Below, piece after piece: positions 33,501 to 43,555 of a DNA stretch of 64,000 nt. Source of the DNA: Mesorhabditis belari (lineage: Eukaryota; Nematoda; Chromadorea; Rhabditida; Rhabditidae); the NCBI GenBank assembly GCA_958450365.1, contig CAUEEP010000935.1, positions 1,376,001-1,440,000 of the forward strand, given 5' to 3'. The notes beneath the pieces were generated by a model that worked only from the letters and a program-made list of their open reading frames with translations, was not told where the DNA came from and made no database searches. The translations under genes and the position numbers were made by a program. Within the stretch, counting starts at the first letter, position 1. The number at the start of each line of letters is the position of its first letter.

Positions 33501-35744
33501 AATTGCTCGCAAAAAGATGTTTTCTGACAAATGTTTTCGTTAAAGTCTAGCAACGACTACGCGACTGTACGCCTTAAATTCCGTCTGAATGTGTTAAACT
33601 AAACCTGAATCTCTGAAGGAAAAGTGGTTGCCGGTTGTTGAATGAATTGCGGAGGAGAATAAGGAGGAGACTGTGATGGAATTGGAAGAGGTGGAAGTGG
33701 AAGAGGTGGAAGTGGAAGAGGTGGAAGTGGAAGAGGTGGAGGCGGAAGAGATGATCGAGGCGGAGATCGGTTCTGTCAAATTTCAGAGGTTTTTATCAAA
33801 TTTCTTTTCCTTTTCATCTAAGCAAGTGATTCGACTCGGATGTAATTATTTTCAAAGACAACTCGCGCAGACAACTCGCGCAGACAACTCGCGCAGACAA
33901 CTCGCGCAGACAACTCGCGCAGACAACTCGCGCAGACAACTCGCGCAGACAACTCGCGCAGACAACTCGCGCAGACAACTCGCGCAGACAACTCGCGCAG
34001 ACAACTCGCGCAGACAACTCGCGCAGACAACTCGCGCAGACAACTCGCGCAGACAACTCGCGCAGACAACTCGCGCAGACAACTCGCGCAGACAACTCGC
34101 GCAGACAACTCGCGCAGACAACTCGCGCAGACAACTCGCGCAGACAACTCGCGCAGACAACTCGCGCAGACAACTCGCGCAGACAACTCGCGCAGACAAC
34201 TCGCGCAGACAACTCGCGCAGACAACTCGCGCAGACAACTCACCATTTGTGCGTATTGTGGTTGTTGAGCTGGTTGGAGAATCGGTTCAAGCATTCTATA
34301 GGTTTGAGGCATAGGATTGAATTGCACGAGCTAAAGTGAAAATTGTAGACAAAAAATTGTAGACAACTTGTCCAAAAGCTTGTCCAAAGACTTGTTAAAA
34401 AGCATTTACAAAGATTTACCGGTCTAAGCGGTGAATAGGTTGCGGAAAAATGTTGCTGTTGTTGCTGTGATTGGGCTGGTTTGGCATAGAATTGTCTCGG
34501 AAATGGGATTTGTGGTTGTTGAATTGGGTATGTGGATGGAGATAGATATGGAGGACTTGGCGGGGGGTAGAAACGTTGAGAATATTGTGGGGAACCTGTA
34601 AAGATGAGGGTGGGAAATGAAAGGCTTGAATTTTTCGATGTTTAGTCGGCTTTTTACAAGTTTTCCTCCAAAAAACCCAAATCATAAGGTAATAATTTTT
34701 TGATTTAAATAAGAATAAAAAGAAATGAGGAAGCTTTACTTGAAAGCTTGAAAAGAAATTCGAATCGACTTTAAAAACAAACCTTGACAACTCGGGCAAA
34801 ACATTTGACAGGGTTGAGTCGACGGTTGAGCCGAGCACGATTGAGGACACTGAAAAGTGGAAATGAAGAGGTTGGATTAATATTAGAAAGCTGTCTGTTT
34901 GTTGTGTTTGTTTATTAGAATATGATTACCGTAAATACCGTAATAGTACCCCACCTCCATAATGACGGTGCGGAGCGTTAGGTAGTCTAGCTTTGAACGA
35001 GTTTTTCTTGAGACTGGTTTATGCTACAATGTTCGCTTAGGTATCAAAAAATAGCCCTGAATTTCAGCTATTTTTTGATACCTAAGCACGAATTGTAGCA
35101 CAAACCAGTGTCGAGAAACATTCGTTCAAAGCTAGACTACGCAACCCTGTATAATATTATATTATAGTCTAGCTTTGAACCTTTTTCCTTAAGGATTTTC
35201 TTTTTCTACTTTCTTCAAGCTTTTAACAGAGAGGAGATCAAAGTGTGGAAAGAAAAAGCAAAAAAGGGGAATGTACAATGGAAGAAGAAGCTAATCGTAA
35301 ATGAATAATATACAAATGAAATACCGTACGCTTGAATAGAGCTCAGAGTTTACGGTGCGGAGTGTTGCGTAGTCTAGCTTTGAACGAGTTTTTCTTGAGA
35401 CTGGTTTATGCTACAATGTTCGCTTAGGTATCAAAAAATAGCTGAGATTGAGGGCTATTTTTTGATATCAAAACGAACATTGTAGCCTAAACCAGTGTCG
35501 AGAAAAACTCGTTCAAAGCTAGACTACGCAACACTCCGCACCGTCATCATGGGGCTGGGGGAATATTACAGTATTTACGGTATATTATAATATTATAATT
35601 ATAAACGATATAATATGTAGTTTTTTTAAGTCTCGAAAACTTTCTCACATCACATCCACCGCCAAAAAGATCGCTGAAAAAAGGGCCGAGCATTGCGCGA
35701 ACACGGTAGAGAAGAATCAAGAATAACAAGAAATCGGGACGCAT
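30584..35744 (-). CDS. Secreted Pro/Gln-rich protein, probable ground-like (hedgehog-related) family
   Basis: Exons read in phase: 35744-35649, 34849-34783, 34595-34420, 34330-34244, 33772-33605, 32940-32861, 32810-32752, 32691-32634, 32576-32519, 32141-32023, 31592-31502, then 30986 down to 30584 with two probable introns of 54 and 57 nt. The start MRPDFLLFLILLYRVRA is a signal peptide. FFSDLFGGGCDCPQSC...CQMFCPSC is the Cys-rich block typical of GRL proteins. A long Pro/Gln region follows, with an LPPLP repeat coded by a 15-bp array, then an acidic Ser/Tyr stretch. KCASDKLRSLM resembles the start of a ground-like domain. The domain's remaining exon cannot be placed in phase, because a frame with SKVMYEIAENRPGVYNLAY at about 30300 is offset by one base. 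Either another small exon is missed or the gene is decaying. Introns hold several foldback elements and a minisatellite. Confidence 0.62.
31007..31290. repeat. ~280-bp minisatellite of caatttgaattgaa-like units
   Basis: About twenty copies of a 14-15-bp unit (aattgaacaatttg, with attcatcaatttg variants). It lies in an intron of the ground-like gene, between its exons at 31502 and 30986. Confidence 0.9.
31670..31970. repeat. Foldback repeat, CAAATTTCTTGGTGTTGAGCTG
   Basis: AAATTTCTTGGTGTTGAGCT occurs at about 31695 and 31917, and inverted (CAACACCAAGAAATTTGTGC) at about 31800. TATCGATTGGTACGAAAACTA at 31772 is inverted at 31950. It forms two overlapping hairpins within an intron of the ground-like gene. 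Confidence 0.75.
33039..33448. mobile_element. 410-bp near-perfect hairpin element in an intron
   Basis: Two arms of about 190 bp (33039-33231 and 33258-33448) are almost exactly complementary. For example, GGATCGATAGATGTTTTTGC on the right matches GCAAAAACATCTATCGATCC on the left. The spacer is about 25 bp. Low divergence between the arms suggests recent insertion or arm homogenisation. A third partial copy of the same arm lies at 33449-33510. It sits between exons at 33605 and 32940 of the ground-like gene. Confidence 0.85.
33858..34243. repeat. 13-bp minisatellite (acaactcgcgcag), about 29 copies
   Basis: A virtually invariant 13-bp unit repeated about 29 times. On the minus strand it begins directly at the 5' splice site GTGAGTTG after exon ...QPQYAQM of the ground-like gene, so it is intronic. 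Because 13 is not a multiple of three and the unit has no stop, long frames stay open on both strands. These should not be taken for genes. Confidence 0.95.
34927..35149. mobile_element. TACCGTAAATACTG-family MITE, right end lost
   Basis: The left end TACCGTAAATACCGTAATAG and the full palindrome centre are present. The copy stops after AGACTACGCAACCC, about 40 bp before the expected end. It lies in the first intron of the ground-like gene. Confidence 0.88.
35352..35582. mobile_element. TACCGTAAATACTG-family MITE, left end lost
   Basis: It starts at ACGGTGCGGAGTGTTGCGTA, about 40 bp inside the element, and ends with the complete right end AGTATTTACGGTA. It is the same family and intron as the preceding copy, in tandem orientation 200 bp away. 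Between the two is another TAGTCTAGCTTTGAAC piece of the arm, so the pair may come from one larger rearranged insertion. Confidence 0.88.
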
Positions 35745-36060
35745 TTTGAAGAAATATTAGTTATTGTAAAGAAATATTGTTCGCGTGCTTGGTAATCTTC
35801 ACTCTTCACACGTTATTTCTTGTTTCGAGATATCTGATCTCACTTGAACTACTAAATAAAAACATTTTATTCAATAGCCGACTGACTCGGAAACTTTGGG
35901 CTCTCACTTGAGCAATTTTCACACAAGATCGACAATTGAATTAAAAGCGACGATAAAAACAGAAAAAAATTTCGTCCTAATTAGGACAAAACTTTCACAC
36001 GATGAGAGGAAAGCAGAAAGAAAATGAAAGATAACCGAACCAAATGAACAACAGTTGCCT

Positions 36061-36690
36061 TATATATGTCGTAGCCGATTATGAATGAAATTTTTTGGTA
36101 AATCTTTCTAGTAGAGCAACCCTTTAATGTAGGAGGACAATATTATATCAATATTTATGAATTTCAGCCGAGTATGAAATGAGTGGATCTAGGCACGTCC
36201 AACCATCAACTATTTGGTATCATTCAACGCAGAATCATTGATAATTATGTTTGTATGTGGAAAATATTATATCATCTTGTAGCGAATTCAATTCTGCGTC
36301 GATTGGTACCAAATTTGTGAGTTTAGGTTAAAAATTACCGGCGCTACAACGTTTCATTCAAAATCGGCGGGACCCCCGTAGCCGATTATGAATGAATGAG
36401 TCTAGGAGCGTCCAACCATCAAGTATTTGGTATCATTCAACGCAGAATCATTAATAATTATGTTAAATTTTTAAAATTAGAAAGATTGGATAAAAAGAAC
36501 ACAAATTATGGGGCTTCAAAGTTTTCTCTTGAAAAAAACAGTTTTTTTGCTCTAATTTTTTTTTCTTTTTATCCAATCTTCCTAATTTTAAAAATTTAAC
36601 ATAACTATTGATGATTCTGCGTTGAATGATACCAAATACTTGATGGTTGGACGCGTCCGGACTAGCTCATTCATAATCGGCTACATGTCG
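36061..36690. mobile_element. Second foldback element with TATGTCGTAGCCGATTATG ends
   Basis: It shares both ends and the internal palindrome (GTCCAACCATCAAGTATTTG ... ) with 29157-29681. It carries an extra internal duplication near 36170-36250. Its right end (TAATCGGCTACATGTCGTAG) runs directly into the next element. Confidence 0.82.
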
Positions 36691-37228
36691 TAGCCGTTTA
36701 CGAAATTCAGCCGCTAACGAATGAGGGGCTTCCGGGCATCCAATCAAAAAGTCACCCATATAAAAAATGTTCATAATACATATATTTTATAATAAATTTT
36801 TGAAATTAGCTCATTTGGTTCAGTAGAAAAATTTTTTTGAGCCCCCAAAGTTTAGATTCAAAAATCGCTATAAAAAATTTTCTACTCAGCCAAAAAACTT
36901 GCCTAATAGCTCATTTTGTAGCCAATTTGATGTAGTTTCTTAAAGTAAAGTTACATTAAACATTTGTTTTTCAAAGCTAGGAGAAAGAGGGCGAGGAACG
37001 ACTTCAGTTGAACTCGGTCGCTGTTTTCACATTTGAGAATTGCCCTGAATTTGTTCCTCGCCCTCTTTCTCCTACTTTCGACGAAAAATTGTTTTAGATG
37101 GCTTTGCTCTAAGAAACTACATCAAATTGGCTACAAAATGAGCTATTAGGCAAGTTTTTTGGCTGTGTAGAAAATTTTCTACTGAACCAAATGAGCTAAT
37201 TTCAAAAATTTATAGGCTACGACATATA
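36684..37228. mobile_element. Adjacent foldback element, TATGTCGTAGCCGTTTACG end
   Basis: It starts with ATGTCGTAGCCGTTTACGA and ends TATAGGCTACGACATATA. The inside is a different palindrome (GGAGAAAGAGGGCGAGGAAC answered by GTTCCTCGCCCTCTTTCTCC, and GTAGCCAATTTGATGTAGTT). It shares only the terminal 12 or so bases with its left neighbour. Confidence 0.82.
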
Positions 37229-37939
37229 GGCTTTAACCCAAGATACTCAGCTAACAAGCTACAAAACAATAAATGATTTGGGGGCGCGAAATCGAATGAA
37301 GGCGCACCGATTTCCTCAATATTTCTCTAATTTTTTAGGCTGCCAGAGTTAGGTAACTTTTTAGTGGCTGGATAGCCACTAAAAAGCCACAGTTATTATA
37401 ATAATAATCTATTGTAATATTTTGAAGAAATGATCCGTGAAAGAGCTCTAAACAAAAGCTCATCGATTTCTTGTGAAAGGAATCGAAAACAAAAGGGAAA
37501 ATCAATTTTCACATCAACATTTTCAAAAATCAATGCTGAAATGCTGCAAAAATCTCTTCATTTCTTTAATTGCTATTTCAAAAATAAAGAAACATGGTCA
37601 AAAATCAATTCGAAACACGAAAAAACACGAAAAAACACGAAAAAACAAGAATTTCAAGAATAATCTCGATTTTTGTTCCAGAAAATCAACGGTTTTCAAG
37701 AGAAAACCTTTTTAAACAAGATACAACCGTTGATTTTCGTTGAAAAGTCAAGTAAAAAGAAAACAATTATCGGTTGAAGTGAAAAAGAAAAGAAAACTGG
37801 ATGATATGCGAGGATTGAGAAGGGGGAGAGGATGGGAATTTCAATGGGAAAGAGGAGATGAGATGGAATTGATACCATGAATCAAATCAAATTCTCAATG
37901 CTCATTTTCAATGCTCAATTCCAATGCTTTTAATGCATA

Positions 37940-38108
37940 GCAAGCTTATTTAAATTACAAAGTTATTTAAATACAAAGTTTGCTTAAAACAAAGTTTACT
38001 TAAAACAAAGTTTGCTTAAAACAAAGTTTGAATGTTTTGTTACTTAAAACTTTCGCAACTTACTAGTTTACTTAGTTACTAGTTTACTTAGTTACTAGTT
38101 TACTAGTT
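37940..38108 (+). repeat. Two short tandem arrays (acaaagtttgctt; ttactagtttactta)
   Basis: About five copies of a 13-15-bp aacaaagtttgcttaa unit (37960-38035) are followed by about four copies of ttagttactagtttac (38060-38105). No gene is recognised in 37240-38580. Confidence 0.8.
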
Positions 38109-38589
38109 AAAAGTGAAAGAATGAGAAAGAGAAAGCGTTAGAGAAAGCGGAAAAGTTTGCAAATGCGGATTTGTCGAGGTATCGAATGGAGAAGTCGAAA
38201 AGAGAAAAGAGTCGAAAATCCAAAAATTAGTGGTCATCCGGTTCGTCGAAATGTCTGTCGAAACTTGTAAAAGTCTGAGAACTAACTGGATACATTTTTC
38301 AGACTTTTTGAAGCTTCTTCTCTTAAATAAAACGAGCCTCAAGCGGCATTACTATTCTTAATTTGATATAAAACAATATGATCATGAAAATGTTCATTTT
38401 TTCCTTAAAAACGGCTAGTTTTCTTTTCTCTAAACTTACAAAAATCAATTAAAAACAAGTTTTTAAAGAAATTTAAAGAAAATTATGAGAATTTAAAGTT
38501 TAGCTAGCGTAAATATTGTTAAAAAACAGGAAAATGAATGAAATAAAAGAATCTTCTATAAATAGAAGAATCAATTAATTATTTTTCGT

Positions 38590-38690
38590 TATCTAAACGC
38601 GCAGAAACAAACCTACTAATGACAAGATACGAGCATTTGTTTGAGTGTAAACTTAGACTACGCGACGCTCCTATAGGGGGGCTTCGGTTC
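38590..38690. mobile_element. Half-copy of the CTTAGACTACGCGACGCTCC repeat
   Basis: It matches 16484-16595 (GCGCAGAAACAAACCTACTA, GAGCATTTGTTTGAG, AACTTAGACTACGCGACGCT). No second arm is present. Confidence 0.6.
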
Positions 38691-38899
38691 TTTTCCGTTA
38701 AACATCGACAAAATCAAACCCCCAATCATTTCCTTTATAAAACCACCAAATTTGCATCCTACCATGAAAATGAGCAAGGAAAACCACGGAAAATTTCACT
38801 CTTTTGCTATTTCCTGACGACGCGGTGGATTCATGTTTCGCTTACCGACTACCGAGACCGATCCAATCTCATTCTTTCAACAACGCACATCCGCCAACC

Positions 38900-39235
38900 A
38901 TCACGTTATGAAGATATCGCTGAATCAGAATCCCCGATGGGGATGTGACTGGACGACGTGCCGGACAGCGATCCGCCTGTGTGTTGGCTCATAGATGGAG
39001 GGCACCAAAATTCCGTTTCTCACAATCCTACGATTCATCTATGGATGGACTCAACAGTGGACCTCGATCGACTATTTTGTGAAAGAATTGAAGATGAATC
39101 ACAACATCGCGGTCGACAAGAACAAGAAGCATCGGCACGTCATTTCCTATCGAGCTACCTCGCTGAATTCATCGACAAGAAGTGGGAAAGGACAATTTCT
39201 ACAAATGGACAAAATGTCGCACTTTTTTTGTTGGA
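38900..39235 (+). pseudogene. Decayed ISXO2-like / Merlin transposase fragment
   Basis: From about 38940 a Cys-containing segment (CDWTTCRTAIRLCVGS) is followed by a stop and then MEGTKIPFLTILRFIYGW with TQQWTSIDYFVKELKMNHNI. This order, a zinc-ribbon-like end, a short basic linker and then the helix-rich start of the catalytic domain, resembles ISXO2-like transposases of Merlin/IS1016-type elements. The catalytic core beyond HNIAVDKNKK is not found. The fragment runs straight into the TTAGGC-like array. The assignment is from pattern only. Confidence 0.45.
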
Positions 39236-39471
39236 TAGGCTTAGACTTAGATTTAGGCTTAGGCTTAGGCTTGGACTTAGGCTTAGACTCAGGCTGAGGC
39301 TGAAGCTTAGGCTTATGCTTATGCTTATGCTTATGCTTAGGCTTAGGCTTGGACTTAGTGCGAAGGCTAGCGGCTAGCGCCTCGCACAAAGTCTATTTGG
39401 GTTTGGGCTGAACCCCCATTTTCTGGATCTCAGCCGGTTTTAGGCTTAGGCTTAGACTTAGACTTAGGCAT
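39231..39471 (+). repeat. Interstitial telomere-like TTAGGC hexamer array
   Basis: A hexamer array dominated by CTTAGG/TTAGGC with variants TTAGAC, TTATGC and TTGGAC runs about 39231-39360. A second short block is at 39440-39471. TTAGGC is the nematode telomere unit. The array is degenerate, so it is not an active chromosome end here. Confidence 0.8.
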
Positions 39472-39974
39472 TTACATCGAAAATTCCCAGATCTACTAGT
39501 AGACTTTCCAAAATACAAATCCAAACCTAGATTGTTTCATTTTACAGAAAAAAAAAAGTCAAAAGAAACAATGAGAGGCTCAATTTTCCCTCCAGAACAG
39601 CACAATGGCATTGAATGAAAAAAGAAGAAGTACTTGATGAGTCTTTTCTCATCTCTTTTATTATTTCTTTTCATTCTGACCGAACCTTTTCTTTTTTTGC
39701 TTATAAACCGAGAAAGAATGAGTCAAAAAGAAAGAGAGACTAGTTCTGAGAAGAAATCGCATGAATTTGTGTGGATGAGTGTCGATTCTCTCGCTCTCTG
39801 AACCAAACAATGCCCACCGATGGCTATTCAAATGAGCAATAAACCAATTTCACAGCAATTCCACAAAAAAAAGGAATAATTTCAAATGGATTCTCTGTTA
39901 AGAATGCTTGCAATTTACATTTTTAGACCTAGAATTATAGATTTAGATTCGTAAAAATCTGTTTTGTCGACTTT

Positions 39975-40280
39975 TTTTTTATTAATAATAATACTTTATT
40001 CAAACGATAAAGTGAAAGAAATCATAGAGAAATGCACAGTGATACTTAATCATACAATACATACTGAAATCAATAAGCCAATTACTTACGGCAAAGAGCC
40101 ACTAGATCTAAAGCATCGATACGTTTCTTGAATATGAAAAGCGACTGAATTTCTCGTATGTCGTTTGGGAGCAAGTCCCATAATCTAGCGGCTCTAACGG
40201 GAAATGAATTTGATAAAGAGGCATTGGAAGCAAAGGGAATTTGCAAAAGGAATGAGCCACTTCTGGGCCCTGACCGATTT
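39975..40280 (-). pseudogene. 3' end of a non-LTR retrotransposon (reverse transcriptase C-terminus)
   Basis: On the minus strand, about 64 codons (40275-40082) read SGPRSGSFLLQIPF, NSFPVRAARLWDLLPNDIRE, FIFKKRIDALDL and then a stop. This is the usual end of CR1/RTE-like reverse transcriptase proteins (...SFFPRxxRLWNxLPxxI...F+xxL). It is followed by about 100 bp of 3' UTR and an ATT-rich tail (near 39980). The element is truncated at the 5' side, as is common for such insertions. Confidence 0.82.
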
Positions 40281-40507
40281 TTATATTAAATTTATATTAA
40301 TTTTTATATTATATTATTAAAATTAGATTTTTATGAAAAGTAAAAAGAATTTGAATTTGAATCTTCTTATTGGCTTTGTTTGCTGATCGATTTTTTGTTT
40401 AATTAATTAGTATTTTTGTTAGAATTAGATTCTAACAACTTTAACATCAATTGAATGCGAAAAGACTTTCGCACATGAATGTATCAATAGATAGATAAAT
40501 AAAATCT

Positions 40508-40600
40508 CCATCAAACTTTTGGTGGACCTCGAGGAAATCACCCGCAACACCAGAAACTACACCCAAAATACAAGACTTTTTTCTTTTACTACTCTTTAAT
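40508..40600. repeat. 90-bp repeat, inverted copy at 44158-44240
   Basis: TTTTGGTGGACCTCGAGGAA, ATCACCCGCAACACCAGAAA and CTACACCCAAAATACAAGAC recur as reverse complement at 44158-44240. Together with the SINE-like sequences it forms an inverted pair about 3.6 kb apart. Confidence 0.85.
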
Positions 40601-40699
40601 TGGCTCAGCCATTTTTTCTAAAATCGTGCTCTTAGAAATTCTAAGTTAAAATCGGCCCTCTTTGCGGCTTCTTACAGCCCTCTTTTCGGCGCGATCAGT

Positions 40700-40945
40700 T
40701 ATTAGTTTGCTTGCCTAGAGCCCTGATAATAGGACGGCATAGCCAAGTGGTTAGCGCGCTCGCCTCTAAAACCGGGCCCGAGTGAAGGGCTCGGGTTCGA
40801 CTCTTTTGGGTGATTTGTTCCACATTTACAAATTTTTTTTATAGAACATACCAACGTTGGGCTGGGAAGAAGGCCTTGGTTGATCAACCAACGTTGAGTC
40901 GTTGATAAAAGCCGCCATGAGGTGGCTATTATTAGCGTGTAGTAA
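40700..40945 (+). mobile_element. tRNA-headed SINE-like element
   Basis: The head 40733-40812 has tRNA-like blocks: GACGGCATAGCCAAGTGGTTA (A-box), CGCCTCTAAAACC (anticodon-arm-like) and GCTCGGGTTCGACTC (B-box). A non-tRNA body follows (AACATACCAACGTTGGGCTG ... AAAGCCGCCATGAGGTGGCT) and ends AGCGTGTAGTAAATAAATAA. The body recurs inverted at 44355-44480 with a truncated head beside it. The head-plus-body structure is that of a polymerase III derived SINE. Confidence 0.7.
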
Positions 40946-41361
40946 ATAAATAAAAAATAAGTTTCAATAACACTTTTTCATTGAACTTTAAGCATTGAAT
41001 AGGATAGAAAAGGATAGAAATCTCGATTTTAAGAGTTTAAAGTGATATTTCACAAGCAAATTATGAAAAGCAACTATGGTGTATCAACTATTTTTAAGCT
41101 TTCAAACAAAAAAAAGGAAATTTCAGCAAAAAACAGCAGGATTTCGAATACGTTGCATCCAAATTACTTTCTAAATGCTTTATAGGATGTGCTTTCCCTT
41201 TTTTGTGTATCATCTCACTCAAAAAAACAAAAATTTCACCGAAAATGCGTCTCCCAGTTTGGAATTCGCCAAAATGTCAACATCGAAACTTGCCAGTGTT
41301 TCAAGTTTTACAAGCTAATCTCAAAATTGCAATGAAGAACCTTTAAAGGAAATTGGGGTAC

Positions 41362-41665
41362 ATGTTATTGTTATGTTATCATTATGCTATCGTTATGTTA
41401 GCGTTATTTTAGCGTTATGTTCTCGTTATGCTATCGTTATGTTATCATTATGTTATCGTTATGTTATCGTTATGTTCTCGTTATGTTCTCGTTATGCTAT
41501 CGTTATGTTATCGTTATTGTAGCGTTATGTTAGCGTTATGTTATCGTTATGTTCTCGTTATGCTATCATTATGTTATCATTATGCTATCATTATGTTATC
41601 ATTATGTTATCATTATATTAGCGTTATTTTATCGTTATGTTAGCGATATGTTATTGTTATGTAAA
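41362..41665 (+). repeat. ~300-bp minisatellite of gttatgttatc units
   Basis: About twenty-eight copies of an 11-bp unit (atgttatcgtt with agc/ctc variants). The single long frame through it is a repeat artefact. It is followed at 41709-41862 by a separate hairpin (TGTATCGATGAAAAGATGGCATTCA answered inverted). Confidence 0.92.
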
Positions 41666-41708
41666 TGTATTTTACATGGTACATGTTATCGTTATGTAAA
41701 TGTTGTTA

Positions 41709-41862
41709 TGCAATAGGTATGTAAATGTATCGATGAAAAGATGGCATTCAGCTTTAGAAATTGCTTTTAGAGTTGCTTTTACTTTTAAGTAGACTTTTTT
41801 TAAAAAGTAAATTTCTAAAGTGAATGCAATCTTTTCATCGATACACGATACATTTACATAGT
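41709..41862. repeat. ~150-bp imperfect hairpin
   Basis: ATGTAAATGTATCGATGAAAAGAT and GCATTCAGCTTTAGAAATT at 41709-41762 are complementary to 41810-41862. It is probably a small foldback element next to the minisatellite. Confidence 0.75.
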
Positions 41863-41869
41863 TTCCCTA

Positions 41870-43550
41870 AAAGAAAATAAGATTTCCCGTGTCGATTGGA
41901 GTGGATGAATTGGAGAAATGACTGCAGCCTCTGCATCACATTTGTATCCGTATTAGCATTTGATCTTATGCGTAAATCTAAATCTATCAGGGCAAGTAAA
42001 GCTATGTAATCTGCATCGATAAAATCTTTTAAATTGCCTTTCAGATTTCCTCCACTCCATCTTTAAATACTCTCTTTTCATTCCCCAATTTGCGGTTGAT
42101 GCCAAGCGATAGGCTATCGCTGAGCTTAAGATCTTAAGATCCTGAGCTTAAGATCGGTCTATCCCAATCTGCCAAGTTAAGCAAACATCAGTTTCGGCTA
42201 GTCTCTGGTTCAACATTTTTGTGAACTAGTCAGCTATTCGCTAGTGCGACAGTTTGAGGGAATCTTGCATTTTAAAACTAATCTGTAACTTTTCCACTGC
42301 TTTTCATTTGCAAGCTATGAAGCTATTTAAGTCGAAATCCTTATCTTTTCCCACTTTCAAAAGCAAGCAACACAAAAACAGAAGAAATCCGTAAATGGGT
42401 AAAATGTTTTGTCTATTTATCCTCGAGATTGATTGTTTGATTGTCGGTAAGAGATTGAAGTGAGTGCCTGTTCTCGACAAGAGGGAAATGGTAGTTATTT
42501 GTTAAAGTGATTTCCCCTTTGACCTGTTAATCTCTTGGCTGGATGTAGACAGTAAAATGAAGGGCCAACAACCGGAAATCGGATGGATAAAGAAATGCCG
42601 ACAGAGGGGGGAAAAGAAGGGGAAAAGAAGGGGAAAAGAGAGGCAAAAGAGAGGCAAATAAAGGGAGAAAAGGTATTGAGTTGCATGATGAAGATACGGT
42701 AGTTTTCGTGTAACAAATGTATCATTTCTGGGTTTCATTTTAGAATTGTTTTGGGTTAAAATCGATTAAAGTTACACCGGGAATCGGGCTGTCCTTTCTG
42801 AATTGGTCCTTTCTGAAACAGTGGTTTTAATCCTTGCCTCCAGTCCAATTGTTTGTAACTCCAAAAGTCTTGAACAACTTCTCAAAAAGCTCCATTGGGA
42901 GACTTCCCTACTGCCTATTGTAGGTAAATTTCCAGCAAAGCTTTCTAATCTCTTGCCTTTGTCTTCTATCATCATCCGTCATCGATTCCTTGTAGAAGTG
43001 ACGGATCTTTGCCTTGAACGGATTCCAGGAACAGTCCACGTGACATCACCCAGTTAAATGTCCTAATTTCTCTAGAGTAAGCCGAAAGAAAAGTGTAAAG
43101 ACGGAGTATCTCGTTGGCTGTAGAAGGATTACGTGATGTGCTTTGATAGATTTTTCCGTAGGGTTGACAAAAAGCCAAATTTCCAGGCCAGGCTAAGTCA
43201 AGGTTTTAGGCAAAATTCAACGATAAAGTTGAAATTCTTTGTCTTTGGCTCTTTGCCATCCAAAGCCCTTGTGATTCAAGAACTACCCTCAACACAGACC
43301 TAACACCACATAGCTGCTACTACTTGTGATATCATATCTAAATCGCATAGTGCTTGATCCGAAAATCGGGTACTAACGTGCCTCATTCGTGCTACACAAC
43401 ATCACTCTCCTCCAACGCTCTGTTATCATTTTGACATCACCCAAGAATTGAGACAAGATTACGATTGTTTTTAGCACATCGACAACCGCGTATATTTTGC
43501 GAAACGGCTGATTTAGAATGCCGAATGAATAATGAAATCCCAGAAATTTG
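41870..43550. other. 1.7 kb without a recognised gene
   Basis: I see a short purine-rich tandem tract at 42600-42670 (aaaagaagggg) and moderately long frames on both strands at 42770-43180 that show no known domain. They may be remnants of a mobile element. Nothing else can be supported. Confidence 0.45.
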
Positions 43551-43555
43551 TAAAT

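Noticed and set aside
33673..34327. Long open frames on both strands (up to 213 codons)
   Set aside because: They are produced by the 13-bp array, whose unit has no stop in any phase. Only the edges belong to exons of the ground-like gene.
35160..35350. Possible third MITE copy between 34927 and 35352
   Set aside because: Only the words TAGTCTAGCTTTGAAC match. It is too short to define an element.
38958..39389. Arg/Leu and Lys/Pro-rich frames on both strands
   Set aside because: They come from translation of the TTAGGC-like array.
41428..41643. 71-codon MLSLCYRY-repeat frame
   Set aside because: An artefact of the 11-bp gttatgttatc array.
42770..43180. Overlapping frames on both strands, possibly from a retroelement
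   Set aside because: No conserved reverse transcriptase, integrase or protease motif could be found.
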